Notes under the pieces: generated by a model
The model's database searches: none
Told to the model about the DNA's origin: nothing
Seen by the model: the letters and a program-made list of their open reading frames with translations, nothing else
Shown here: one piece after another, positions 38,637-48,849 of the stretch
Numbering within the stretch: position 1 is the stretch's first letter
Layout of the letters: each line of letters begins with the position of its first letter
Position numbers and translations under genes: made by a program
Source of the DNA: CABZJG01 sp902512685
GTDB lineage: Bacteria; Pseudomonadota; Alphaproteobacteria; Rhodobacterales; Rhodobacteraceae
Assembly: GCA_051201605.1 (NCBI GenBank)
Contig: CP179201.1
Span: 1,364,001 to 1,428,000, forward strand
DNA: 64,000 nt
Direction of reading: 5' to 3'

Positions 38637-39764
38637 ATGGCTGCGTTGTTAGAGCATATTGATCCAGACGGGTTAGAAGAATTTTCGGTTGTTTTTACAG
38701 ATCGATCCTTAAACCACATGTCCAGTTCCTTTCAGCAGGTGATGAAGGACATCTCGTCCATGCTGAAAGAGGTCTATGCCGCTGATGCGGTGGCCTTGGT
38801 GCCCGGCGGCGGCACCTATGGGATGGAGGCTGTGGCCCGGCAGTTTGGTCAAGGCGCCAATGTGCTTGTGGTGCGCAATGGCTGGTTTTCCTATCGCTGG
38901 TCGCAGATCTTTGAGGCCAGCGCCGATGCAAGCGAAACCGAAGTGATGAAAGCGCGCCCGCAGGGCAACGCGCCGCAAGCCCCATTTCGCCCCGCGCCGA
39001 TCGAAGATGTGGTGGCCAAAATTCATGACATGCGTCCGGTTATTGTTTTTGCGCCGCATGTGGAAACCTCTGCAGGGGTAATTTTACCTGATGACTATCT
39101 GGCCGCGATGGCCAGCGCCACGCATGAGGTTGGCGCGCTGATGGTGCTTGATTGCATCGCCTCGGGCTGTGCATGGGTGGATATGCGCGCGCTTGGTGTT
39201 GATGTGCTGATCTCAGCGCCGCAAAAGGGGTGGTCTGCATCGCCGTCGGCGGGGCTTGTGATGTTGTCCGAGCGTGCTCTTGCACGGCTTGAGACTACCA
39301 CTTCAAACAGTTTCGCCATTGATTTGAAAAAATGGCATGCGATCATGCAAACCTATGAAGGCGGCGGGCATGCCTATCATGCCACCATGCCGACCGATGC
39401 GCTGCGGGCATTTCGCGACACCATGCTTGAAACCCGCGAGTATGGGTTTGACCGGCTGCGCGATGCACAATGGGCGCTGGGCCAACAGGTGCGCGAAATG
39501 CTGCGCAAAAAAGGCATTCAATCCGTGGCGGCAGACGGCTTTGGCGCGCCGGGCGTAGTGGTGTCCTATACCGCAGACCCCGGGGTCCAGAACGGCAGCA
39601 AATTTGTCCAACATGGCATGCAAATCGCAGCCGGCGTACCGCTGGCCTGCGATGAGCCAGAAGGGTTCATGACATTCCGGTTGGGGCTTTTCGGGCTGGA
39701 TAAGCTGTATGATGTCGACGCCACCTTGGCCCGCTTGCAGCGGGTAATCGATCAGGTGCTCTAG
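38637..39764 (+). CDS. Class V PLP-dependent aminotransferase
   Basis: 375 residues, alanine-glyoxylate / serine-glyoxylate aminotransferase type. PLP phosphate loop VPGGGTYGMEAVARQFG, aspartate in VLDCIASGCAWVDMRALGVDV, and Schiff-base lysine in SAPQKGWSASPSAGLV. Family members move amino groups between alanine, serine or taurine-like donors and glyoxylate or similar acceptors; the actual substrate is unknown. The N-terminus (SVVFTDRSLNHMSS) is typical. The paired Lrp regulators upstream may control it. RBS AGGAGAG. Confidence 0.82.
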   Translation: MAALLEHIDPDGLEEFSVVFTDRSLNHMSSSFQQVMKDISSMLKEVYAADAVALVPGGGTYGMEAVARQFGQGANVLVVRNGWFSYRWSQIFEASADASETEVMKARPQGNAPQAPFRPAPIEDVVAKIHDMRPVIVFAPHVETSAGVILPDDYLAAMASATHEVGALMVLDCIASGCAWVDMRALGVDVLISAPQKGWSASPSAGLVMLSERALARLETTTSNSFAIDLKKWHAIMQTYEGGGHAYHATMPTDALRAFRDTMLETREYGFDRLRDAQWALGQQVREMLRKKGIQSVAADGFGAPGVVVSYTADPGVQNGSKFVQHGMQIAAGVPLACDEPEGFMTFRLGLFGLDKLYDVDATLARLQRVIDQVL

Positions 39765-39779
39765 AGCCAGCGCAGCCCG

Positions 39780-40985
39780 TCAAGATTGGTTTTTTGCACC
39801 CAGTCCAAGATGCATCAATGCGCGGCGTACCGGCACAATCCCATGCAGCGCGTCTAGACCGCGCGCGCGCAGATCACGCAGCATTTGCGGATCGGCCATC
39901 GAGGCCTGATTGAGCAAGGAAATGCCGGCAACCCGGGTTCTGATATCGCCAATGCGGGCACGGTGATAGGCCGCGAGTATGTCCTGGCTGCCCAGGCTTT
40001 CGGGGTGCGCCTGTGCCAAGGCGCAAAGGGTTTGAATATCTGCCAAACTCATGTTCAATCCCTGCGCTCCAATGGGCGGGACCACATGGGCGGCTTCGGC
40101 AATCAACGCCAGCCGCTGGGCGCTCAGCCGCTCGGCAATCTGGCTGATGATTGGCCAGAGCGTGCGTTGAGAGGCCAGTTTAAGCGGTCCTAAAAGCCCA
40201 CAAGAGCGCGTATTAATCGCATCTTCAAAGGCGTCATCTGGCAAAGCCATAAGCCGTGCCGCTTCGGGGCCTGTTTCCATCCACACCACGGCCGAGGACG
40301 GCATCCCCTGATGATCGGGCAGCGGCACTAGGGTAAATGGCCCGCCGCTGCGGTGAATTTCGGTTGAAATATTTTCATGCGGGATCGGGTGGGTGACGGC
40401 AAAGGCAAGCGCCTTTTGTCCAAACCGGCGCGTGGTCACGGAAATACTGGCCGCTTTTCGCAGGGGGGAATTACGCCCATCAGCGGCCAAAACAAGAGCC
40501 GCGCGCACCTTTTCGCCGGTGCTTAATGTGATCCGCGCTTCCGCATCTCGGGAAAAATAACCGGTGCTGGAGACCCCGGTTAAAAACGTTACCTTTGGAT
40601 GTGCCTTTAGGGCGCCCGCCAAAACCTTACGCGAAAACCAGTTGGGAACGTTCCAGCCAAAAGGGCGTTCAGAGACATCATGGGCGTCAAAGTCTTTTTG
40701 CTTTCGCACCGTTGCAGGTGCCTGCGCACCTCCGGCATCGACAATTCGCATTTTTTCCAGCGGCATGGCATGATCGGCCAAAGCATCCCAAAGGCCAATT
40801 TGTGCAAGAAATTGCTGCGCAGGCTGCAAAAAAGCGGTGGTGCGCAGATCGGCGCCTTTGCTACCGCGCTTGGTCACCGGTTGATTGGGCTCGGCGCAAA
40901 TCACCGAAAAGCCAGCCTCGGCAAAGGCTTGTGCTGCAATCAAACCCGCCAGCCCGCCGCCGGAAACAAACACATCTGTGATCAT
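39780..40985 (-). CDS. UbiH/UbiF/VisC-family FAD monooxygenase
   Basis: 401 residues. FAD-binding Rossmann motif DVFVSGGGLAGLIAAQAFAEAG at the N-terminus, the central DG motif LAADGRNSPLRKAA, and the C-terminal GD-equivalent region IAEAAHVVPPIGAQGLNMSLADI, a UbiH-type signature (normally GDAAH; here EAAH). It likely hydroxylates a ubiquinone precursor at the membrane; which ring position is not decidable. The start at 40985 puts the Rossmann strand at the N-terminus; an ATG at 41006 is also possible. Convergent with the aminotransferase. Confidence 0.82.
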   Translation of the reverse strand: MITDVFVSGGGLAGLIAAQAFAEAGFSVICAEPNQPVTKRGSKGADLRTTAFLQPAQQFLAQIGLWDALADHAMPLEKMRIVDAGGAQAPATVRKQKDFDAHDVSERPFGWNVPNWFSRKVLAGALKAHPKVTFLTGVSSTGYFSRDAEARITLSTGEKVRAALVLAADGRNSPLRKAASISVTTRRFGQKALAFAVTHPIPHENISTEIHRSGGPFTLVPLPDHQGMPSSAVVWMETGPEAARLMALPDDAFEDAINTRSCGLLGPLKLASQRTLWPIISQIAERLSAQRLALIAEAAHVVPPIGAQGLNMSLADIQTLCALAQAHPESLGSQDILAAYHRARIGDIRTRVAGISLLNQASMADPQMLRDLRARGLDALHGIVPVRRALMHLGLGAKNQS

Positions 40986-41055
40986 ATGATCGGCTTTTCT
41001 AACCATCCCTCAAACATAGGGCCTTAAACTGCCATGGCCAAGAGCGCGGCTGCGT

Positions 41056-41703
41056 TTAGACGATCTGCCGCAGGAAGGCGGTTAAGTCGTGGGTTTCATA
41101 GTCAATATAGCCCGTATCTGCTGCGCGGGTGCCATGCACCAAAACCGTGCGCATGCCAAGCGATGCGGGCACTGCCAGATTGCGCGTCTCATCTTCGAAC
41201 ATGGCCGCTTGCTGTGGTATTAGGCCATCGCGTTTAAAAACCTTTTCATAGGCTTCGGCTTTGGGTTTGGGATAATAGTTGGCGTGTTCCACACCGTAGA
41301 TGGCATCAAAAAGGCCGTTCAGCCCCCGCGCGGATAAAACCTCCCGCGCATAGGGCGCTGTCCCGTTTGTATAAATGATTTTGCGGCCGGGCAGGGCTGC
41401 GATGGCCTCGGCCAGTTTGGGGTCTGGCATCAAGGCGCTAAAGTCGATCTGGTGCACATCATGCAAAAAGGGATCGGGCGCAATATCATGTTCTTGCATC
41501 AAACCGGCTAAAGTGGTGCCGTAGGTTTGCCAATAGTGCTGTCGCAGCTCGTTGGCGGCCGCAGGCTCAATGTCCAGCAGCTGAACCATATAGTCGGTCA
41601 TTTTCACCTCGATCTGGTCAAACAACCGCACAGCCGGCGGATAAAGCGTGTTATCTAGGTCAAAAACCCAGTGGGTGACATGATCAAAAGCGGAATTGGT
41701 CAT
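41056..41703 (-). CDS. HAD-family pyrimidine 5'-nucleotidase
   Basis: 215 residues, haloacid-dehalogenase fold. Motif I WVFDLDNTLYPPA (nucleophile Asp), motif II IYTNGTA, the lysine in YYPKPKAEAYEK and motif IV MFEDETRNL. This matches the pyrimidine 5'-nucleotidase (SDT1/PpnN-unrelated) subgroup, which dephosphorylates UMP/CMP-type nucleotides. Lies 50 nt upstream of ubiH-like on the same strand and diverges from the GntR gene. Confidence 0.85.
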   Translation of the reverse strand: MTNSAFDHVTHWVFDLDNTLYPPAVRLFDQIEVKMTDYMVQLLDIEPAAANELRQHYWQTYGTTLAGLMQEHDIAPDPFLHDVHQIDFSALMPDPKLAEAIAALPGRKIIYTNGTAPYAREVLSARGLNGLFDAIYGVEHANYYPKPKAEAYEKVFKRDGLIPQQAAMFEDETRNLAVPASLGMRTVLVHGTRAADTGYIDYETHDLTAFLRQIV

Positions 41704-41780
41704 AGAGTAGGAGCCATGATTGCGGGGTTGATTTTAGATCTGTTAAGCAGATAGTTAGCAGGCAAATGCCGGAGTGCAAC

Positions 41781-42422
41781 ATGAGCCTAAGCAAACAGCA
41801 AAATAAAGATGCCTATGCCTTGATCTTAGAGGCGATTGACAGTGGGGTTTATAAACCCGGCGACCGTTTGGTTGAAATCGATCTTGCCGAGCGTTTCGGC
41901 GTGTCACGCACCCCGATCCGTGAGGCGCTTCAACGGCTGGAAACCCAATCGCTTTTGACCCGGGACGGGCGCAGCCTTATCGTGGCCTCACTCGATCACA
42001 ATCAGGTGGCCGAACTTTATGTTGTGCGGGCCGAATTGGAAGGCCTTGCCGCCCAATTGGCCGCCCGCCATGCCACCCGCGAAGAAAAGCGCGTGCTGCA
42101 GGAAATGGTGGACGAAGATCGCAAAATGCTGGGCAACCCACAGGCTCTGGCTCGTGCGAACCGGCGCTTTCACAAGCAAATCCATCTTGCCTCGCATAAT
42201 CGCTATCTGGTGCAGCAGCTCGATCTAGTGCATCGGTTTATGGCGTTGATGGCCACCACATCACTGGCGGTGGCGGGTCGCGGCGAGCGGGCAATGGAGG
42301 AACATCAGGCAATTGTATCCGCCATCACAGAAAGCGATGAAGAGGCTGCCTGTAAGGCCCTTCGCGACCATATATCTGCCGCGTTTGTCACCCGGCTTAA
42401 ACAAGAGTCTGCGGCTGTTTAG
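41781..42422 (+). CDS. GntR-family transcriptional regulator, FCD subfamily
   Basis: 213 residues. N-terminal winged HTH (YALILEAIDSGVYKPGDRLVEIDLAERFGVSRTPIREALQRLE) and a C-terminal helical FCD ligand domain (LYVVRAELEGLAAQLAARHA, ANRRFHKQIHLASHNRYL, EEHQAIVSAI) with the Asp/His metal-site residues. The ATG at 41781 has GGAG 6 nt upstream; one five codons earlier lacks this. FadR/FCD regulators sense small organic acids. Target unknown; it could be divergent to the nucleotidase or act elsewhere. Confidence 0.87.
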   Translation: MSLSKQQNKDAYALILEAIDSGVYKPGDRLVEIDLAERFGVSRTPIREALQRLETQSLLTRDGRSLIVASLDHNQVAELYVVRAELEGLAAQLAARHATREEKRVLQEMVDEDRKMLGNPQALARANRRFHKQIHLASHNRYLVQQLDLVHRFMALMATTSLAVAGRGERAMEEHQAIVSAITESDEEAACKALRDHISAAFVTRLKQESAAV

Positions 42423-44285
42423 GGCCGCGTTTGAGTGTATTTCCATGGCTGGTCTTATCCCAGTAAAATGGTGCGATTATCACTTCAAAAAGCGCCTTAA
42501 ATGCCGCTAATGTGGCCAAGGGATAGTAAAAATACTGACTGGGAATCCAAGGCAATAGCCGAAGATGACCGGCCGTAAAGACTCCAAGGGCAGATATCAG
42601 CAGATCGAGCGTAAAAGCCATTGCATAAAGACAGATCAATCCGATCAGCACCGGCGCAGGCACTCCAAAGCTTTCTTGCCGCACAAGCCCCAAAGCAATC
42701 AGCCAAAAGCTCCAGCTCACCGGGGCAAGTAAAGGCATCAATAAGGACGGCAAAAAGACCGCCTGAAACCCGCAAAATTGCCAAAGCCCCAAATCATGCC
42801 GCAGCGTTTTAGGCGATCTCATATGCACCGCATAGGTCATGAAATAACCTTTGATCCAGCGCGATCGTTGCTGCACCCATGACAGGGGCATGTTGTTTGC
42901 CTCTTCAAAGGTGGTGGTCTTTAGCATGGCGCAGCGATAGCCTGCGCGCGCCAGACGGATCTCCAAATCGGCATCTTCGGTGACGTTATGGGCATCCCAT
43001 CCGCCAAGCTCAACCAAAGCCGAGCGGCGAAAGTATAAAGTTGTGCCCCCAAGCGAAATAGCAAAGCCGATCTGTGCCAGTGCTGGCAACATAATGCGAA
43101 ACCAGCTTGCATATTCCATAGTAAAACAGCGCGCCAGCCAATTGCTTTGGGGGTTGTAGTAGTCAAGTCGGCCTTGCAAGCAGACAGTTTTTGTGCTGAC
43201 CGAGGAAAATCTGGTTACCACTGCGCGCAACTGATCCGGTTCAGGGGCGTCTTCTGCATCCAGGACGCCTATAATTTCACCCGAGCAAAAGGGTAGGGCA
43301 TAATTCAAAGCGCGCGGTTTGGTTTTTATCGTACCCGGCGCGGCGTAAATGACACGCATCCATTTGGGCAATTCAATGGCTTCCAGACAGGCCCTGGTTT
43401 GGGTGTCGTGGCTCTCTAGGACCAAAATAACTTCAAGATGAGAGCGTGGGTAATTAAGTTTTTCAAGGTTGGCTACAAGCTGTGCAGCTATGTTTTTTTC
43501 CCGGTAAAGAGGGATTAGGATCGACACTTTGGGCACCACATCCGGAAGCCCTTCAAAGGGTTTTTTTGAAGGTTGCGGGGATTGCAGAGCAAACAACAAA
43601 GCCATCGCTTTAAGCAGCGTAGAGACAATTAAATTACACATCACCAGCAGCAGGCATAGGATAAACAAGGGATGCGCAGCCTTCAATAGAATGAGCAAAA
43701 TGATTGCGGCCGCAAGGCCGGCCATCAGGGCCCAGCGCAGGGCTTTGTGCGAGGATGTGAAACGAAGACCGCGGCAGCTTTTCTCGGTCGGGACACAGGC
43801 TTCGGTATGGCGCGCCAGTTGGGCCCCAAAGAGCTTTTGTTGACGGGCTTGAATTTGCGCATGGCTGGCCCAAACCATGGATGCCGGTCCCAGCTTGTCT
43901 TCGATTGCCCTGCGCTGTTTTTCAAAGCGGGATTGATCACTGGTTGCCACCTGCCAATGACCGCCGTCTTTGCCCCAAGGCATCATGGCCTGCGTGATCC
44001 AGTATATTGGATCATCGCTTTCAAAAGGTTTTGCCGAATTGCTGTTGTCGGCCACTGCTTTACCGCTTTGTGCGGCAAGGGCTTTGATCACAGATATTTC
44101 AGGGCTGAGGGAATGCGCAATAAGAATCTCGCCTAGCGGTCCTTTGGTGGTTTTTTGCTGATTAAGGGCTAAGGATAGCCCGTTGTGCGACCCCCCCCAT
44201 TGGCAAGTAAAATCTGGCCAAGTGGTTTTGCAACGGGCTTAAGGGCCTGGATATTGCTGGATTTTGGCTGAAGCGGTGCACTCAT
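42397..44285 (-). CDS. GT2 glycosyltransferase with MshEN-like N-terminus, frameshifted in a C8 tract
   Basis: Processive inner-membrane glycosyltransferase. From GTG 44091 the frame holds two hydrophobic segments, the GT2 domain (VSILIPLYREKN, LDAEDAPEPDQL, NVTEDADLEIRLARAG, QQRSRWIKGY, the D,D,TED,QxxRW pattern of cellulose-synthase-like enzymes) and three or four C-terminal spans. Upstream, ATG 44285 with AGGTGA encodes PLGQILLANG; after a run of eight C (44191-44198, one base short) the main frame continues LNQQKTTKGPLGEILIAHS, a tandem MshEN-like motif that related enzymes have. The full protein would be 629 residues. As assembled the N-terminus is out of frame. Confidence 0.8.
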
Positions 44286-44365
44286 ATTAATCACCTGATC
44301 CCTTGGCGCTACAATGCCGGCAGGATGCGCGTGGGTGATTAAAATTTAATTAAACTGCGATAGAG

Positions 44366-45523
44366 CTAAGCGCGCTGGGCCATATGGGCAGCAAAGCGCT
44401 CAAAAAGATAAAAGCTGTCTTGCGGCCCGGGGCTGGCTTCGGGGTGGTGTTGAACCGAATAGACCGGTCTGTCCTGCATCCTTATCCCGCAGTTCGAGCC
44501 ATCAAAAAGCGACACATGGGTTTCTAGAACCCCCTTGGGCAGGCTTTGGCTGTCCACAGCAAAGCCATGGTTCATAGAGGTGATTTCAACCTTGCCGGTG
44601 TCGTGATCCTTGACCGGATGGTTTGCCCCATGATGGCCGTGGTTCATCTTGACGGTTTTAGCCCCAAGCGCGATGGCCAACATCTGATGGCCAAGGCATA
44701 TGCCAAAGATCGGCAATGTTGTTTTGTCCAATATCTCGCGGATCATTGGCACAGCATAGGTGCCTGTGGCCGCCGGATCACCGGGGCCGTTGGATAAAAA
44801 CACACCATCTGGATTATGCGCCAGAACCTCGTCAGCGGTTGCGGTTGCCGGCAGGACGGTCACATCGCATCCAACCGAGGCCAGACAGCGCAGGATATTG
44901 CGCTTGGCGCCATAATCGACGGCGACGACTTTGTGTTTTGGTTCGTGTTGGCGAGTGTAGCCTTCTGGCCATGCCCAGCGCATTTCATCCCAGCGATAGG
45001 ATTGCGCACAGGTCACTTCGCGGGCCAGGTCAAGCCCTTCAAGACCGGCAAAGTCGCGTGCGGCGGCAATCAGGGCATCGGTATCAAATACGCCGTCAGG
45101 GTTATGCGCAATCACAACATGCGGCGCGCCTTGCTGGCGAATTGCACGGGTTAAACGGCGGGTATCGACACCGCCAATGGCAATCCGGCCGTGGGTTTTG
45201 AGCCAATCGGATAAATGCCCCTGAGTGCGCCAGTTTGACGGCTCTGTCAGGTCCCATTTCACCACCATTCCGGCCGCGACTGGATCGGCGGTTTCACTGT
45301 CCTCTTCGGTCACGCCGACATTTCCGATATGGGGAAAGGTAAAGGTCACAATCTGCCCTGCATAGGACGGATCGGTCATAATTTCCTGATAGCCAGTCAT
45401 GGCGGTGTTAAAGCACAGTTCGGCCACCGCTTGGCCTGTGGCGCCAAAGCCGTGACCATAAAACAGGCTTCCATCTTGCATCGCCAGACAGGCTGTCGGC
45501 GTTGAGGTGGGCGATTGTGCCAT
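44366..45523 (-). CDS. carA: Carbamoyl-phosphate synthase small subunit
   Basis: Glutamine amidotransferase subunit that feeds ammonia to CarB for arginine and pyrimidine synthesis. 385 residues. N-domain AMQDGSLFYGHGFGATG and FNTAMTGYQEIMTDPSY; class I GATase domain with nucleophile Cys in FGICLGHQMLAIALG and His/Glu in QHHPEASPGP. ATG 45523 follows AAGAGAG; upstream codons in frame do not match the family. Divergent from the YqeY gene; carB is not in the window. Confidence 0.97.
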   Translation of the reverse strand: MAQSPTSTPTACLAMQDGSLFYGHGFGATGQAVAELCFNTAMTGYQEIMTDPSYAGQIVTFTFPHIGNVGVTEEDSETADPVAAGMVVKWDLTEPSNWRTQGHLSDWLKTHGRIAIGGVDTRRLTRAIRQQGAPHVVIAHNPDGVFDTDALIAAARDFAGLEGLDLAREVTCAQSYRWDEMRWAWPEGYTRQHEPKHKVVAVDYGAKRNILRCLASVGCDVTVLPATATADEVLAHNPDGVFLSNGPGDPAATGTYAVPMIREILDKTTLPIFGICLGHQMLAIALGAKTVKMNHGHHGANHPVKDHDTGKVEITSMNHGFAVDSQSLPKGVLETHVSLFDGSNCGIRMQDRPVYSVQHHPEASPGPQDSFYLFERFAAHMAQRA

Positions 45524-45692
45524 ACTGCGACTCTCTTGGGTGTAAATTGAGCGCAACCTAGTTCTATGGGCGATGGGGGTCAAGCATACTTCATCTAGAG
45601 CCATCAGATAATTCACTATGATCAGCTCTTGCCCCTCAAATTTCTTTTAGATAGTATGTCTTCTTGGACGGTTTTAATGCATGAGGACTGCT

Positions 45693-46154
45693 ATGGAACT
45701 TCGCGCCCGGATTAACTCGGCTATGAAACAGGCGATGAGGGACAAAGCGACAGCGCGTCTTTCAACGGTTCGTTTGATCAATGCAGCCATCAAAGACCGT
45801 GATATCGCTGCCCGTTCAGAGGGAAACGACGAAGGCGTTGATGATGCCGAGGTGCTAGCGATATTGGGTAAAATGACCCGCCAGCGACAAGAAAGCGCCC
45901 GCACCTATGAGGAAGCCGGACGGTTTGATTTGTCCGAGCGCGAATTGGCCGAGATCAAGGTGATCGAAGAGTTTTTACCACGTCGGTTGAGCCAAGATGA
46001 AATCGAAGCTGCGATTACAGAAGCGGTTGAACATATCGGCGCGTCGTCTATTCGCGATATGGGCAAAGTGATGGGCGCGCTAAAGGCTAAATACACCGGT
46101 CAGATGGATTTTGGTGCAGTTGGCCCGATGGTCAAAGGCAAATTATCCTCATAA
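45693..46154 (+). CDS. GatB/YqeY domain protein
   Basis: 153 residues. ELRARINSAMKQAMRDKATARLSTVRLINAAIKD at the start, ILGKMTRQRQESARTYEEAGR in the middle, and IRDMGKVMGALKAKYTGQMDFG at the end: the complete YqeY family pattern, related to the tRNA-binding tail of GatB. It may bind tRNA or aid amidotransferase reactions; function is not fixed. ATG 45693 has GAGGA 5 nt upstream and is preferred to 45681. Commonly next to carA in alphaproteobacteria. Confidence 0.9.
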   Translation: MELRARINSAMKQAMRDKATARLSTVRLINAAIKDRDIAARSEGNDEGVDDAEVLAILGKMTRQRQESARTYEEAGRFDLSERELAEIKVIEEFLPRRLSQDEIEAAITEAVEHIGASSIRDMGKVMGALKAKYTGQMDFGAVGPMVKGKLSS

Positions 46155-46186
46155 ATCCCAAATAGGATTTCCCCGACCTTTTTGAC

Positions 46187-46681
46187 CTATGTTTTATAGG
46201 CCCGCACCGCCAGCCGCAAATCATCATAGAGCGCTTTGCGCTCGTCCTCGCTGAGAAAGGCACCGATTTCAACTTCGCGCCCGTTGCCGCTAAGCGTTAC
46301 ATAGTTGGGCACCGGACCGCCTTTGGTGTACAGTTCAACTTTGGCCCAATATCCATTGCATGACCAACTTTGAATGTCGCCGGACGGGTTCTGGCGCACC
46401 AGTTCGATTGATTCGCTGTTTAATGTCAGTCGCTCAAGAATATGACGGTTGAAATAATTTTGCCGCAGTGCAACCCAGATCACCACCAATATTATCATCA
46501 AAAAAGGCAGCAAAGCCCAAAATACAGGCGTGCCAATTAAAGTATAAAGCGGAAGCGTGATCAGAGCAAAAGTCGCCAAAATAAAGCCTGCAAATCCGTT
46601 TGCCGGCAATGAGTTATGGGGCCACAGCTCGATTGTGCGGCTGGTTTGCTTTTGTTGCTGTTCAATCCAATCATAAGGCAT
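46187..46681 (-). CDS. DUF2244 membrane protein
   Basis: 164 residues: two membrane spans (FAGFILATFALITLPLYTLIG and VFWALLPFLMIILVVIWVAL) near the N-terminus, then a cytoplasmic part with NRHILERLTLNSESIELVRQ, SCNGYWAKVELY and GREVEIGAFLSEDERKALYDDL. This order is the DUF2244 family of alphaproteobacteria; function unknown, sometimes near cytochrome oxidase genes as here (ctaD starts about 2 kb away). ATG 46681 chosen because MPYDWIEQ is the family-like start. Confidence 0.82.
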   Translation of the reverse strand: MPYDWIEQQQKQTSRTIELWPHNSLPANGFAGFILATFALITLPLYTLIGTPVFWALLPFLMIILVVIWVALRQNYFNRHILERLTLNSESIELVRQNPSGDIQSWSCNGYWAKVELYTKGGPVPNYVTLSGNGREVEIGAFLSEDERKALYDDLRLAVRAYKT

Positions 46682-46967
46682 GACACAATCCGATTTACTT
46701 TGTTGAAAGTAGGGCAGCAACAAGCAAAGCAAAGGTGCCGCTTTGTCGCATGCAAAAACGGGTTCATAGCGATGTTAGGCATTCATCACTTGACCAAACC
46801 GAACCTTTTTAAAAATGGCTAGAATGATCAATGCGATAGTTTAATCTACCAGCCGCGCCCGATTAAGCAGTGTTTTAAATTGATAAGGGTATGATCAATA
46901 TCAAATAAGACAGCGCCAAAATGTGTCATAAGAATGAGATCCAATATAAAACATAGGCTTTAAAATG

Positions 46968-46998
46968 CATAAAGCCCCGTATCAACGGGGCTTTATGT
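46968..46998. terminator. Bidirectional hairpin terminator after ctaD
   Basis: CATAAAGCCCCGT/ACGGGGCTTTATG with ATCA loop, a perfect stem flanked by A- and T-rich ends, about 20 nt beyond the ctaD stop. It would work in either direction. Confidence 0.8.
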
Positions 46999-47017
46999 GT
47001 TTTGTATCTTGCACCTT

Positions 47018-48706
47018 TTAATGTGCAGGCGCTTTGTCCCAGTCTTCCTGCTTGGGCAGGATTTCAAAGGTATGCTCAGGCGGCGGGGATGGCAGTGTCC
47101 ATTCCAACGTATCGGCATATTCGTTCCAGTAATTGTTTTCGGTCACCTTGGCGCCGTACCGCAGAGAGTAGGCAATGATGCCGATAAATAGAATAAATGA
47201 TGCAAAGGACAAGAAAGCGCCCCAGCTAGACCATTGGTTCCAATAGGCAAATACCTCTGGATAATCGATATACCGGCGCGGCATACCCTGACGTCCCAAA
47301 AAGTGTTGCGGGAAAAAGGTCAGGTTAGAGCCGATAAACATCATCCAGAAATGCAGCTTTGCGGCCCATTCTGGGTAGTGCCGACCTGTCATTTTGCCAA
47401 AATAAAAGTAGATCCCAGCAAAAATCGTAAACACTGCGCCAAGCGACATCACATAGTGGAAGTGTGCGACCACATAGTAGGTATCATGGTAGGCACGGTC
47501 GATACCCGCTTGCGAGAGGACAATACCCGTTACACCGCCGACGGTGAACAGAAAGAGAAAGCCGAATGCCCATAGCATCGGGGCTTTGAATTCGATCGAA
47601 CCGCCCCACATAGTTGCAATCCAGCTAAATACTTTAACCCCGGTTGGCACCGCAATCACCATTGTTGCCAGCATAAAGTAGGATTGCTGTGTCAATGACA
47701 TGCCAACGGTGTACATGTGGTGTGCCCAGACAACAAAGCCCAGCGCACCAATGGCAATCAAAGCCCAGACCATCGGCAGATAGCCAAAGACTGGCTTGCG
47801 CGCAAAGGTGGCAATGACATGACTGATCAGGCCAAATCCGGGTAGAATAATAATATAAACTTCAGGATGCCCAAAGAACCACAGAATATGCTGATACAGG
47901 ATCGGATCCCCGCCGCCGGCAGGATCAAAGAATGTGGTGCCAAAATTCCGGTCGGTCAGCAACATTGTGATCGCACCTGCAAGCACTGGAAGAGATAGCA
48001 AAATCAACCATGCGGTGACAAAGATTGACCATGCAAACAGAGGCACTTTGAACAGTGTCATGCCCGGTGCCCGCATGTTGAGGAAGGTCGTGATCATGTT
48101 GATCGCGCCCAGAATGGATGAGGCCCCAGACAGGTGCACCGCGAAAATCGCAAAATCCATCGACAGGCCGCCCTCATTGACCGACAGGGGTGGGTAAAGT
48201 ACCCAGCCAACGCCAGAGCCAAGTTGGTCATTGCCCCCAGGGGCAAGAACCGAACATACCGCAAGGCTTGTTCCGGCTATGTACATCCAGAAAGACAGAT
48301 TGTTCATTCGCGGAAATGCCATATCCGGCGCGCCGATTTGAAGCGGCATGAAATAGTTGCCAAAGCCGCCAAACAGCGCCGGAATCACAACAAAGAACAT
48401 CATCAAAATGCCGTGGGCTGTGACCAGAACATTCCAAAGGTGTCCGTTCGGAGCATAACAGTTCGTGCCGCCTGTGACCAGTCTTGCTGCGGCCTCGCCG
48501 GCTTCGTTCAGGCACATGTACTGAACCCCGGGTTCCATTAGCTCCATGCGCATGTAAACTGTGAAAGCAACGGAAATAAAGCCAACTGCTGCGGCAGAGA
48601 TTAGGTATAGAATACCGATGTCTTTATGGTTGGTTGACATGAACCAGCGGGTGAAAAATCCGCGCTGATCTTCGTGCTCGTGGCCCTGAATGGCTGCGTC
48701 TGCCAT
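47018..48706 (-). CDS. ctaD: Cytochrome c oxidase subunit I
   Basis: Catalytic subunit of aa3-type cytochrome c oxidase; holds heme a, heme a3 and CuB in the inner membrane. 562 residues, twelve spans. Seen: DIGILYLISAA, HGILMMFFVVIPALFGGFGN (heme a His), WFFGHPEVYIIILPGFG (CuB His and the cross-linked Tyr), AHHMYTVGM (CuB histidines), and HDTYYVVAHFHYVMSLG (heme a3 and heme a His). ATG 48706 follows AGGAGG. Subunits II and III are not nearby. Confidence 0.98.
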   Translation of the reverse strand: MADAAIQGHEHEDQRGFFTRWFMSTNHKDIGILYLISAAAVGFISVAFTVYMRMELMEPGVQYMCLNEAGEAAARLVTGGTNCYAPNGHLWNVLVTAHGILMMFFVVIPALFGGFGNYFMPLQIGAPDMAFPRMNNLSFWMYIAGTSLAVCSVLAPGGNDQLGSGVGWVLYPPLSVNEGGLSMDFAIFAVHLSGASSILGAINMITTFLNMRAPGMTLFKVPLFAWSIFVTAWLILLSLPVLAGAITMLLTDRNFGTTFFDPAGGGDPILYQHILWFFGHPEVYIIILPGFGLISHVIATFARKPVFGYLPMVWALIAIGALGFVVWAHHMYTVGMSLTQQSYFMLATMVIAVPTGVKVFSWIATMWGGSIEFKAPMLWAFGFLFLFTVGGVTGIVLSQAGIDRAYHDTYYVVAHFHYVMSLGAVFTIFAGIYFYFGKMTGRHYPEWAAKLHFWMMFIGSNLTFFPQHFLGRQGMPRRYIDYPEVFAYWNQWSSWGAFLSFASFILFIGIIAYSLRYGAKVTENNYWNEYADTLEWTLPSPPPEHTFEILPKQEDWDKAPAH

Positions 48707-48849
48707 GTCTGCCTCCTGATTAAGTTGACATTTGGCAAAACGACTCGAAGCGACTTTGCCTACTTGCAAGACTTTTTAGTGCGCATTGGTCCTGTGGGCA
48801 ATGCACGACTTTGCCGCAGGGCGAAAAAATGTCGCGGTTTGGGCGATTT

